DNA from: Caulobacteraceae bacterium UBA3198
Lineage (GTDB): Bacteria; Pseudomonadota; Alphaproteobacteria; Caulobacterales; Caulobacteraceae
Assembly (NCBI GenBank): GCA_002363865.1
Contig: DEWY01000002.1
Coordinates: 124,001-188,000 of the forward strand
Direction of reading: 5' to 3'
DNA: 64,000 nucleotides
Shown: piece after piece, positions 17,851 to 25,329 of the stretch
Numbering within the stretch: the stretch's first letter is position 1
Layout: each line of letters starts with the position of its first letter
Notes under the pieces: model-generated
The model's input: only the letters and a program-made list of their open reading frames with translations
The model's database searches: none
Told to the model about the DNA's origin: nothing
Translations under genes and position numbers: made by a program

Positions 17851-17879
17851 ATCTAAACAGCGTTAGCTTACGTTGTAAA
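17851..17879 (-). promoter_or_regulatory. Candidate promoter/operator of the RND operon
   Basis: On the minus strand a -35 TTTACA (17874-17879) and a weak -10 TTAGAT (17851-17856) are 17 bases apart. The spacer holds CGTTAGCTTACG (17861-17872), a palindrome with one mismatched pair. An operator between -35 and -10 is the usual arrangement for repressed efflux promoters. Inferred from sequence pattern only. Confidence 0.35.
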
Positions 17880-18022
17880 CAGGAAGGGTGCTTGGCGGAG
17901 AGTGGGGTGGAAGGGTCGCGTTTTGGTTGTTCCGCGGGGGCTGAGCGACTGAAGGCGGCGGGAACTTGTGGTGGCGATTGCCGTCGCCCGGTGGGAGCCC
18001 CCCAAATGCCGCGCTAGAGCGC

Positions 18023-18050
18023 TTGACCAAAGCGGCACCCTATGTAGAAT
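18023..18050 (+). promoter_or_regulatory. Promoter of the PadR gene pair, probably leaderless
   Basis: TTGACC (18023-18028) and TAGAAT (18045-18050) are 16 bases apart and close to the sigma-70-type consensus. The padR ATG begins at 18058, seven bases after the -10, where transcription would start. There is no room for a Shine-Dalgarno sequence, so the mRNA is predicted to be leaderless or nearly so. Confidence 0.5.
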
Positions 18051-18057
18051 ATCAACC

Positions 18058-18363
18058 ATGGTCACTAAGCCACGCCCCACCCACGCGAAGCTGCAGGTTC
18101 TTGACGTCCTTTTGCGGTCTGGCGCAGGTGGGGCGTTTGGAGCAGCGATCTCTCGTGACACTGGACTGAAGTCCGGCACGCTTTACCCGCTCCTACTTCG
18201 ACTGGAGGACGATGGCTGGGTTTCCAGTGAGTGGGAAATCGCCGAGCCAGAAGATCTCGGCAGACCAAGGCGCCGCTACTACAGAATTACAGCGCTTGGA
18301 CAGGAGCAAGCCGCCTCTGCTGCGCGCTCACTGCGGACTATCGGGGGGCTCGCATGGGGTTGA
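18058..18363 (+). CDS. PadR-family transcriptional regulator (minimal form)
   Basis: A 101-residue winged-helix repressor. The visible PadR features are a helix-turn-helix (LQVLDVLLRSGAGGAFGAAI), the family signature SGTLYPLLLRLEDDGWV, and the wing GRPRRRYYRITALGQEQA. The C-terminal dimerisation helix is short, placing it in the small PadR-s1 type class. ATG 18058 is preferred over upstream in-frame codons because homology begins there. It overlaps the next gene by 10 bases, so the two form a tight two-gene operon. PadR proteins often control an adjacent membrane protein gene and themselves. The inducer is unknown. It is encoded opposite to the surrounding cell-wall genes. Confidence 0.85.
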   Translation: MVTKPRPTHAKLQVLDVLLRSGAGGAFGAAISRDTGLKSGTLYPLLLRLEDDGWVSSEWEIAEPEDLGRPRRRYYRITALGQEQAASAARSLRTIGGLAWG

Positions 18364-19124
18364 GTGACTGGCTGTCGATTGGCCTGAGCCTCCTGGCTGC
18401 TATGTTTCTGGTGGAGCTCACAGCCTGGGCGCCACGGATCAGCGACCGCCTCTTGACCTTAGCCACACGGCTGTTGCCAGAACACCATCGCGCGCGGACC
18501 GCAGAGGAATGGCGCAGGCTTCTTGAGGACGTGCCCGGGCCACTCTCAAGGATCGCGGTTGCTGGCGAACTGTTATTTCGCGCGGCGCAACATCCAGGCT
18601 CCGCCCTGCAAGTTTGTTTAGTATCAGCGACAGATCGCGTAAATGCGTTTTGCACCCTTATATTTATCGCTCCGCTTATATTGATAATTTTGATTTTGAC
18701 GTCTCTAGCAGGCGCTCGTGATATACTTGTATCCGTCGAGACCCGAGGTCGGTTTGGAAAGACATTCGACCGCCAATATATTGCCATCGCATCCCCGGAC
18801 GATTTACGAGCTTCACGGGGATATTTTTGGTTTCTATGCAAGATCGGATTCCACGAACTTCCGATTTTGTCAAATATAGTTCGGGGCGAAATGTCGATTC
18901 TTGGCCCATTGCCACTTGATGCGAGTCAGAAATATGAATGCTCAGATGAGAGTATTCGCCCGGGCATTGTGAGCCCGTCGGATTTATTTGGGATTCGCTC
19001 CCGGAATCCGTCTGAACAGAGATGCCATGATGTTGCAATCATGAAGAACATCACTTTGGATACGTACATACTTGCTATGATTATGATTATTCCTGCCTTT
19101 TTTACTACTAATCGGTGCGACTAG
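18354..19124 (+). CDS. Membrane-bound, degenerate bacterial sugar-transferase-like protein
   Basis: A 256-residue protein translated from ATG 18354 inside the end of padR. Residues 5-22 form a hydrophobic helix. About 38-78 is a helical segment with HHRARTAEEWRRLLEDVPGP, a motif seen before membrane domains in several PadR-linked proteins. A second TM helix (about 98-118) is followed by a region resembling the WcaJ/PglC phosphoglycosyl transferases (PF02397): HELPILSNIVRGEMSILGPLP and SIRPGIVSPSDLFGI. In active enzymes these read DELPQ..N...G.MS.VGPRP and RPGITG. Here the catalytic Asp of the DE pair is His167, the GPRP Arg is Leu, and the KFRTM region is lost, so ordinary transferase activity is doubtful. 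GC is about 45% over 18601-19140 (244 of 540, hand count), far below its neighbours, pointing to horizontal origin. Alignment was by eye. Confidence 0.6.
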   Translation: MGLSDWLSIGLSLLAAMFLVELTAWAPRISDRLLTLATRLLPEHHRARTAEEWRRLLEDVPGPLSRIAVAGELLFRAAQHPGSALQVCLVSATDRVNAFCTLIFIAPLILIILILTSLAGARDILVSVETRGRFGKTFDRQYIAIASPDDLRASRGYFWFLCKIGFHELPILSNIVRGEMSILGPLPLDASQKYECSDESIRPGIVSPSDLFGIRSRNPSEQRCHDVAIMKNITLDTYILAMIMIIPAFFTTNRCD

Positions 19125-19237
19125 AGCAAGAATACCGGGAGCGCCAAGCGGGCGCCGCGCAACGGTCGGGCATCGGTGTAGTTTACTTGGATCTAGACCA
19201 AGCACCGCAGCTCAAAGTCTTCCCACGACCTGAGCCC

Positions 19238-20137
19238 TCAGCCCACCCGCCCGATCCGCTTGATTTCCCAGTCCAGGGACACGCCCAGCTTGTTCTCCAC
19301 ATCGGCGCGGACCGCTTCGCCGAGACCTTCAAGGTCGGCCGCCGTGGCCTCGCCGGTGTTGATCATGAAGTTGGAATGCAGGGGGGAGAACATGGCGCCG
19401 CCGTGGGGTTTGCCGCGCCAGCCGGCCTCGTCCACCAGCTTCCAGGCCGAGTGGCCGGGCGGGTTCTTGAAGGTGGAGCCGCCGGTCTTTTCGCGGATCG
19501 GCTGGGTGGTTTCGCGCCTGGCGGTGATCTCGTCGATGCGGGCGGTGATGGCGGCCGGGTCGTCGGCCTGGCCCTGATAGACCGCCTCGATCCAGATGAT
19601 ATCGGCCGGCGCCTGGCTGTGGCGATAGGTGTAGCCGAAGTCGGCCAGGGCGAAGTCGCGCCGGGCGCCGGTGCGGTCGATCCCCCAGGCGGAGACGAGG
19701 ACGTCCTTGGTCTCGGCGCCATAGCAGCCGGCGTTCATGGTCAGGGCGCCGCCGATGGAGCCGGGAATGCCGGCATAGAATTCCAGGCCCGCTACGCCGG
19801 CCTTGGCCGCCGCGCGGGCGACCATGGCGTCGAGCGCCGCGGCCCCGGCGGTGACCTTCAGGCCCTCAACCGCGATCTGGCCAAAGGCCTTGCCGGCCAG
19901 GCGCACCACAACGCCCTCAATCCCGCCGTCGCGGACGATGACGTTGGAACCGACCCCCAGGACGGTGACCGGCACCGCTGGGTCGAGGTCACGCAGCAAG
20001 CTCGCCAGATCGTCGCTGTCGGCCGGCAGGAACAGCACATCGGCGCGGCCGCCCACCCTGAACCAGGTGAAGGGCGAAAGCGGTTCGTCCCGCAGGATAT
20101 TGCCCCGGGCGGCCGGCAGGCGGTCGCGCCAGGTCAT
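19238..20137 (-). CDS. murB: UDP-N-acetylenolpyruvoylglucosamine reductase MurB
   Basis: FAD-dependent reductase that turns UDP-GlcNAc-enolpyruvate into UDP-MurNAc. The start ATG 20135-20137 (MTWRDRLPAARGNIL) overlaps the murC stop by 4 bases. Family motifs are FTWFRVGGRADVLF, FYAGIPGSIGGALTMNAGCYG and GGSTFKNP, the last containing the catalytic serine region. The length of 299 residues is normal for type IIa MurB. In related genomes ddl follows directly; here it is 5.7 kb away beyond the efflux and PadR genes. Confidence 0.95.
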   Translation of the reverse strand: MTWRDRLPAARGNILRDEPLSPFTWFRVGGRADVLFLPADSDDLASLLRDLDPAVPVTVLGVGSNVIVRDGGIEGVVVRLAGKAFGQIAVEGLKVTAGAAALDAMVARAAAKAGVAGLEFYAGIPGSIGGALTMNAGCYGAETKDVLVSAWGIDRTGARRDFALADFGYTYRHSQAPADIIWIEAVYQGQADDPAAITARIDEITARRETTQPIREKTGGSTFKNPPGHSAWKLVDEAGWRGKPHGGAMFSPLHSNFMINTGEATAADLEGLGEAVRADVENKLGVSLDWEIKRIGRVG

Positions 20138-21561
20138 GTCGCCTTCGCGCGCAGGGCGTCCAGCTGCTCCGGCAGGGCGTAGGCCCAGCTGGTGATGTCG
20201 CCGGCCCCCAGGCATACCACCAGGTCGCCCTTTTGAGTTTCCTGCAACACCAGGCGGGCCAGGTCCTCAGGCCCCGGCAGAGGCAGGGCGCGGCGATGGC
20301 CATAGCGGCGCAGGCCATCCACCAGGGCTTCCCGGCTGGCGCCCTCCATAGGGGCCTCGCCCGCGGCATAGATGTCGGCGACGATCACCACGTCGGCGTC
20401 GCTGAAACAGGCGCAGAAGTCCTCGAACAGGTCCTTCAGCCGCGAATAGCGGTGCGGCTGGACGACAGCCACGACGCGGCCGTTGGTCACCGCGCGGGCG
20501 GCCTTGAGCACCGAGCTGATTTCCACGGGATGGTGGCCATAGTCGTCGATCACCCGCACGCCGCCCGAGGATCCCGTGGTGGTGAAGCGGCGCTTGACCC
20601 CGCCAAAGCCGGTCAGGCCCGCGGCGATGGCCTCCGGGCTGACCGAAAGCTCGCGGGCGACGGCGACGGCGGCCAGTGCATTGAGCACATTGTGCATGCC
20701 GGCCATCGGCATGTGCAGGTTCTCCATCCGCACCGGCTCCCCCTGCAGGGGGCGGATCACCACGTCGAAGCGGGCGCCGTCGGGGCCCATGGAGATCTTC
20801 TCGGCCCGGACCTCGGCCTGGGGATTGACCCCATAGGTCACCAGCCGGCGGTTCTCCACGCGCGAGGTGAGCGCCAGGACCTCGGGATGGTCGGTGCAGA
20901 CCGCGGCGAAGCCGTAGAAGGGGATGTTTTCGATGAAGTCCTGGAAGGCCTTCTTCACCGCCTCGAAGTCGCCGTAGTGATCGAGGTGCTCGGGGTCGAT
21001 ATTGGTCACCACGGCGACCGTCGACTTCAGCTTCAGGAAGGTGCCGTCGCTCTCATCGGCCTCGACGACGATCCAGTCCCCCTCGCCCACCTTGGCGTTG
21101 GTGCCATAGGCGTTGATGATCCCGCCATTGACCACGGTGGGATCCAGGCCGCCGGCGTCCAGCAGGGCGGCGATCATCGAAGTGGTGGTGGTCTTGCCAT
21201 GCGTGCCGCCCACGGCCACGGAGAACTGCAGGCGCATCAGCTCGGCCAGCATCTCCGCCCGGCGAACCAGCGGCAGGCGCCGCTCGCGGGCGGCCTGCAT
21301 CTCCGGATTGTCCTGTTTGACGGCGGTGGAATAGACAACCGCCGAGGCGCCTTCGACCTGGGCGGCCTCGTGGCCGATGAAGATCTTGGCCCCCAGCTTT
21401 TCCAGGCGCTCGGTGTTGGCGCTGGCCTTGGAGTCCGAGCCCTGCACCGTATAGCCGATACGCAGCATGATCTCGGCGATGCCGCTCATGCCGATGCCGC
21501 CGATGCCGATGAAGTGGACGGGACCAAGCTCGAAGGGGACGGGACGGCGACGGCGGTTCAT
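20134..21561 (-). CDS. murC: UDP-N-acetylmuramate--L-alanine ligase MurC
   Basis: Adds L-Ala to UDP-MurNAc, the first amino-acid step of the stem peptide. Of 475 residues, the N-terminal Rossmann part has VHFIGIGGIGMSGIAEIM, the ATP loop is GGTHGKTTTTSMIA, the metal/ligand region is VVEADESDGTFLKL, and the C-terminal domain has VIDDYGHHPVEI and QPHRYSRL. ATG 21559-21561 opens MNRRRRPVPFELGP. It lies 35 bases after murG and overlaps murB. Confidence 0.97.
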   Translation of the reverse strand: MNRRRRPVPFELGPVHFIGIGGIGMSGIAEIMLRIGYTVQGSDSKASANTERLEKLGAKIFIGHEAAQVEGASAVVYSTAVKQDNPEMQAARERRLPLVRRAEMLAELMRLQFSVAVGGTHGKTTTTSMIAALLDAGGLDPTVVNGGIINAYGTNAKVGEGDWIVVEADESDGTFLKLKSTVAVVTNIDPEHLDHYGDFEAVKKAFQDFIENIPFYGFAAVCTDHPEVLALTSRVENRRLVTYGVNPQAEVRAEKISMGPDGARFDVVIRPLQGEPVRMENLHMPMAGMHNVLNALAAVAVARELSVSPEAIAAGLTGFGGVKRRFTTTGSSGGVRVIDDYGHHPVEISSVLKAARAVTNGRVVAVVQPHRYSRLKDLFEDFCACFSDADVVIVADIYAAGEAPMEGASREALVDGLRRYGHRRALPLPGPEDLARLVLQETQKGDLVVCLGAGDITSWAYALPEQLDALRAKAT

Positions 21562-21596
21562 GGGGCGGCGGGGCCTATGGCTGGAGGACGGCGGGC

Positions 21597-22697
21597 CTAG
21601 CGGCCCTGGGCGGCGGTCTGTTCGACGAGATCGGCCAGGCGCTCGGCGGCGTCGGGCCGGGCGATGGAGCGGGCGCCGGCCGACATGCGGGCCAGGCGCT
21701 CAGGATTGGTCAGGAGCTTTTCCAGGGCGTTCGACATCGTCTCGACCGTCAGCTGGTTCTCCCGGGCTATCACGGCGCCGCCGGCCTCGACCATCACCTG
21801 GGCGTTCTGGCCCTGATCGTCGTCCAGGGCGACAGCCAGCGGGACCAGGATGGAGGGCCGGCCGGCGATGGCGAACTCGCAGACCGTGCCGGCGCCGGAG
21901 CGACCGACCACCAGATGGGCCTGGCGCAAGCGGGTGGCCATGTCGCGGAAGAAGGGGGCGATCTCGGCCTCGACCATGGCGTCGGCATAGATGCGCCGGG
22001 CGATGTCCATGGATTCCTTGCGGGTCTGCTGCTGCACCCGCAGGCGCACCCGCAGGGCCTCCGGGAGGGCGAGGATGGCCTCAGGCATCAGCTCCGACAG
22101 GAGCCGCGCCCCCTGACTGCCGCCGGTGATCAACAGGCGCAGGGTGCCGCCGTCTTCCGGCGGCAGATAGGGCTTGTTGGCGAGCTCGCGGATTTCCTGG
22201 CGCACCGGATTTCCGACGATCACCGCCTTGGCGGCGGCCTTGGGCGGGGCCTTCTGCAGGCTCGGAAAGGCGCAAGCCACGGCGGTGACGTGGCTGGCCA
22301 GTCGGCGATTGGCCCGGCCCATGACCGCGTTCTGTTCGTGGATCACGGTGGGCCGGCCCTGGGTGATCCCAGCCAGCAGGCCCGGCACCGACGGATAGCC
22401 GCCAAAACCCACGACGACGGCGGGGTCGAGACGCTTGAAGGCCGCGCGGGCCTGCATCACCCCCTGGAAGATGGCGAGGCCGGCCTTGGCCATGCCGATG
22501 GGGTCGCCGGACTTGAAGGTGCTGGCCGACAGGCCGATGCGCTCCTCGGCGGGGAAGCTCTCGGCGAAGGCCGCCACCCGCTCGTCAGAGGCCAGGGCCA
22601 CGCGCCAGCCACGGGCGATCAGCGTCTCAGCGAGCGCCTGGGCGGGAAAGAGATGGCCTCCGGTTCCCCCGGCGGCGACCACGGCGAGCTTGCGCAT
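21597..22697 (-). CDS. murG: Lipid II synthase MurG (GT28)
   Basis: Peripheral membrane glycosyltransferase that adds GlcNAc to lipid I. The start ATG 22695-22697 (MRKLAVVAAGGTGGHLFPA) places the first G-loop at the N-terminus as in all MurG; longer upstream extensions are not conserved. Further motifs are VVGFGGYPSVPGLLA, IHEQNAVMGRANR, ITGGSQGARLLSELMP and VGRSGAGTVCEFAIAGRPSI. Length about 366 residues. It follows ftsW after 10 bases. Confidence 0.96.
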   Translation of the reverse strand: MRKLAVVAAGGTGGHLFPAQALAETLIARGWRVALASDERVAAFAESFPAEERIGLSASTFKSGDPIGMAKAGLAIFQGVMQARAAFKRLDPAVVVGFGGYPSVPGLLAGITQGRPTVIHEQNAVMGRANRRLASHVTAVACAFPSLQKAPPKAAAKAVIVGNPVRQEIRELANKPYLPPEDGGTLRLLITGGSQGARLLSELMPEAILALPEALRVRLRVQQQTRKESMDIARRIYADAMVEAEIAPFFRDMATRLRQAHLVVGRSGAGTVCEFAIAGRPSILVPLAVALDDDQGQNAQVMVEAGGAVIARENQLTVETMSNALEKLLTNPERLARMSAGARSIARPDAAERLADLVEQTAAQGR

Positions 22698-22707
22698 AGG
22701 GGCCCGT

Positions 22708-23898
22708 TTAGGCGAAGGCGCCGGCCTTGGCGAGCCCTTCGGACGGGGCATAGGCGCCCGGCCGGCGACGGGTCAGGGCCAAGGCCAGGCCAAGGGTGAG
22801 GCCGGACGCGATCAGGGACGACCCGCCATAGGAGATGAACGGCAAGGTCATGCCCTTGGTGGGGATCATGTTGAGGTTCACCGCGATGTTGATGATCGCC
22901 TGCTGGCCGACGATCACGAACAGGCCGGCGGCGGCCACCTGTTCGAAGGTGTTGCTGAGCTTCATGGCCCGGTGCAGGCCGCGGGTGACGATCAGGGCGA
23001 AGAGACCGATCACGATCAGGCTGAAGACCAGGCCGTATTCCTCGGCGGCGACCGAATAGACGAAGTCGGTGTGCAGGTCGGGCACGTGGCGCTTCATGAC
23101 GCCTTCGCCGGGGCCTCGGCCGAACAGGCCGCCCGCTGCGATGGCCTCGGCCGCCCGGTCCACCTGGTGGGTGTCGGCAGTCTCAGGATTGAGGAAGCGG
23201 TTCACCCGGTCGGCCACGTGGGAGAAGACGAAGTAGATGGCCACCAGGCCGGCGACGGCTACAGCCCCCAAGCGCATGACCCACGACAGCGGCACGCCAG
23301 CCATCCAGAAGGCCGCGCCAAAGGCCACGGTGATGAGCACGGTCTGGCCCACATCGGGCTGGATCAACAGCAGGGCGACAGAGACGGCGTAGAGAGCGAA
23401 GGCGATGGTGACGCCGGGCACGCCCTCCCCCTTCTGGCCTTCGGAGAACATCCAGGCCACCAGGATGATCAGGGCCGGCTTCATGAATTCCGACGGCTGC
23501 AGGGTGAAGCCCGCAAACTCCACCCAGCGGGTGGCGCCCTTGGCGCTGTGGCCCATGAACGGCAGGGCGATCATCAGAGCGATGGCGCCGACGAAGATGA
23601 AGAAGGACAGCCGCCGCACCATCCGCACCTCCAGCATCGAGGCCGCCACCAGCACGCTGGCGCCGACGACGGCGAAGACGCACTGGCGCAGGGCGAAATG
23701 GAAGGGGTCGCCCACATTCATCCGCGCCGCCGCCGCCGGGCTGGCGGCGAACGACAACAGAATCCCCAAGCCGATCAGGACGGCTGCGGCGCCCAGCAGC
23801 CAACGGTCGATGGTCCACCACCAGACCCCGAGCGTCGAGCGGTCGCTGCGGGCGAAGGCGTGGGCCTGGCTGGGCTTGATCAGGGGGTCGGCGCTCAT
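22708..23898 (-). CDS. ftsW: Septal peptidoglycan polymerase FtsW (SEDS)
   Basis: Multi-pass SEDS glycosyltransferase that polymerises lipid II at the septum together with FtsI. The 396 residues contain about ten TM helices, the SEDS motif GRGPGEGVMKRHVPDLHTDF, and TKGMTLPFISYGGSSLI near the C-terminus. An N-terminal cytoplasmic tail of about 30 residues precedes TM1. It overlaps the end of murD by 4 bases (ATGA). Confidence 0.95.
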   Translation of the reverse strand: MSADPLIKPSQAHAFARSDRSTLGVWWWTIDRWLLGAAAVLIGLGILLSFAASPAAAARMNVGDPFHFALRQCVFAVVGASVLVAASMLEVRMVRRLSFFIFVGAIALMIALPFMGHSAKGATRWVEFAGFTLQPSEFMKPALIILVAWMFSEGQKGEGVPGVTIAFALYAVSVALLLIQPDVGQTVLITVAFGAAFWMAGVPLSWVMRLGAVAVAGLVAIYFVFSHVADRVNRFLNPETADTHQVDRAAEAIAAGGLFGRGPGEGVMKRHVPDLHTDFVYSVAAEEYGLVFSLIVIGLFALIVTRGLHRAMKLSNTFEQVAAAGLFVIVGQQAIINIAVNLNMIPTKGMTLPFISYGGSSLIASGLTLGLALALTRRRPGAYAPSEGLAKAGAFA

Positions 23899-25310
23899 GC
23901 CCGCGCGCCCCGCGGGACGGGCGCATCCAGGGCCAGCACCGCGGCGCGGAAGGCCTCGCCCCGGGCTTCAAAATCAGTGAACTGGTCGAAGGAGGCGCAG
24001 GCCGGCGACAGCAGGACGACGGCGTCCTGCCCGGTGGCGGCGGCGTCGGCATGGGCCAGTTGCACCGCGCGTTCCAGGGTTCCGCATTCGACCGCGGCGG
24101 CCTTGCCAGCCAGGACGTCGGCGAAGACCGGAGCGGCGTCGCCGATGAGATAGGCCTTCTCGATGCGCGGGAAGAGGTCGCTGAGACCTTCGATTCCCCC
24201 TTCCTTGGCCTGACCGCCGACGATCCAGAAGAACTTGGGATAGCTGCCCATGGCCTGGCGGGCGGCGTCGGCGTTGGTGGCCTTGGAGTCATTGACGAAG
24301 CGGACCCGGCCCAGCTGGCCGACCGTCTCCATCCGGTGGGCGAGACCCGGGAAGCTCATCAGGCCTTCGGCGGCCTCCTCGGGAGTCAGGCCCAGACCCC
24401 GGGCGGCGCTATAGGCCGCCGCGGCGTTCTGCCAGTTGTGGCGGCCCGGCAGGGAGCGGGCGCGCAGCAGGTCGGCGATCTCCACGGCCCGCTCGCCGGT
24501 GGCGTCGTAGAGCAGGCCCTGCAGCACATAGACCCCGCGGCCGATGGCCTTGGACGAGGAGATCGGCACGATAGTCCGGCGGTTGGCGGCCACCACCTCG
24601 GTGCAGATGCGCTGACCGTAGGGATCGTCGACGCCAATGACGGCGGTGTCGCCCTTGCCCTGGTTCAGCAGCACCCGGCGCTTGGCGGCCACATAGCCGT
24701 CCATGCCGCCATGCCGGTCCAGATGGTCGGGGCTGATGTTGAGCAGGATGGAGACGTCGGGCTTCAGGCTCGAGGTCAGGTCGAGCTGATAGGAGGACAG
24801 CTCCAGCACATAAACCGCGCCGCCGTGCATGTCCTCAAGGCCCAGGACGCCGAAGCCGAAATTGCCGCCGATGCGGGTGTCGCGGCCGGCGCTGGCGCAG
24901 ATGTGGGCGATCAGGGCCGTGGTGGTGGACTTGCCGTTGGTGCCGGTGATGGCGACCACCTTGGGTCGCTTGTGCTCCGGCGCGGCGTTGACCGCCCGGG
25001 CGAAGAGCTCGATGTCCCCCAGCACCTCCACCCCGGCGGCCTTGGCCCGCTCCACGGTCCAGTGGGGCGTCGGATGGGTGAGCGGCACGCCCGGCGACAA
25101 CAGGAGCGCCGAGAAGCTCCACCAGTCGGCCGAGGACAGGTCGGTCAGTTCGAAGCCCTCGGCGATGGCCGCCTCGCGGGCTGCAGGGCGCTCGTCCCAC
25201 AGGGCCACGGTTGCGCCGCCGGCCTGCAGGGCGCGCGCAGCGGCCAGCCCTGTGCGGGCCAGGCCGAATACCGCCACTGTCTTGCCTTCGAAACCGCGGA
25301 CCGGGATCAT
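23895..25310 (-). CDS. murD: UDP-N-acetylmuramoylalanine--D-glutamate ligase MurD
   Basis: Adds D-Glu to UDP-MurNAc-L-Ala. The 471 residues show the N-terminal UDP-binding fold (GKTVAVFGLARTGLAAARAL), the ATP loop ITGTNGKSTTTALIAH, LNISPDHLDRHGGMDGY, and FVNDSKATNADAARQAM in the C-terminal domain. Separated from mraY by 19 bases and overlapping ftsW by 4. Confidence 0.96.
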   Translation of the reverse strand: MIPVRGFEGKTVAVFGLARTGLAAARALQAGGATVALWDERPAAREAAIAEGFELTDLSSADWWSFSALLLSPGVPLTHPTPHWTVERAKAAGVEVLGDIELFARAVNAAPEHKRPKVVAITGTNGKSTTTALIAHICASAGRDTRIGGNFGFGVLGLEDMHGGAVYVLELSSYQLDLTSSLKPDVSILLNISPDHLDRHGGMDGYVAAKRRVLLNQGKGDTAVIGVDDPYGQRICTEVVAANRRTIVPISSSKAIGRGVYVLQGLLYDATGERAVEIADLLRARSLPGRHNWQNAAAAYSAARGLGLTPEEAAEGLMSFPGLAHRMETVGQLGRVRFVNDSKATNADAARQAMGSYPKFFWIVGGQAKEGGIEGLSDLFPRIEKAYLIGDAAPVFADVLAGKAAAVECGTLERAVQLAHADAAATGQDAVVLLSPACASFDQFTDFEARGEAFRAAVLALDAPVPRGARA

Positions 25311-25329
25311 GGTGTGAGCGCCAGCCTCC

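Noticed and set aside
13593..19237. Transposase, integrase or attachment site at the edges of the inserted segment
   Set aside because: No recombinase gene, tRNA fragment or matching flanking direct repeat could be seen at 13530-13606 or 19125-19237.
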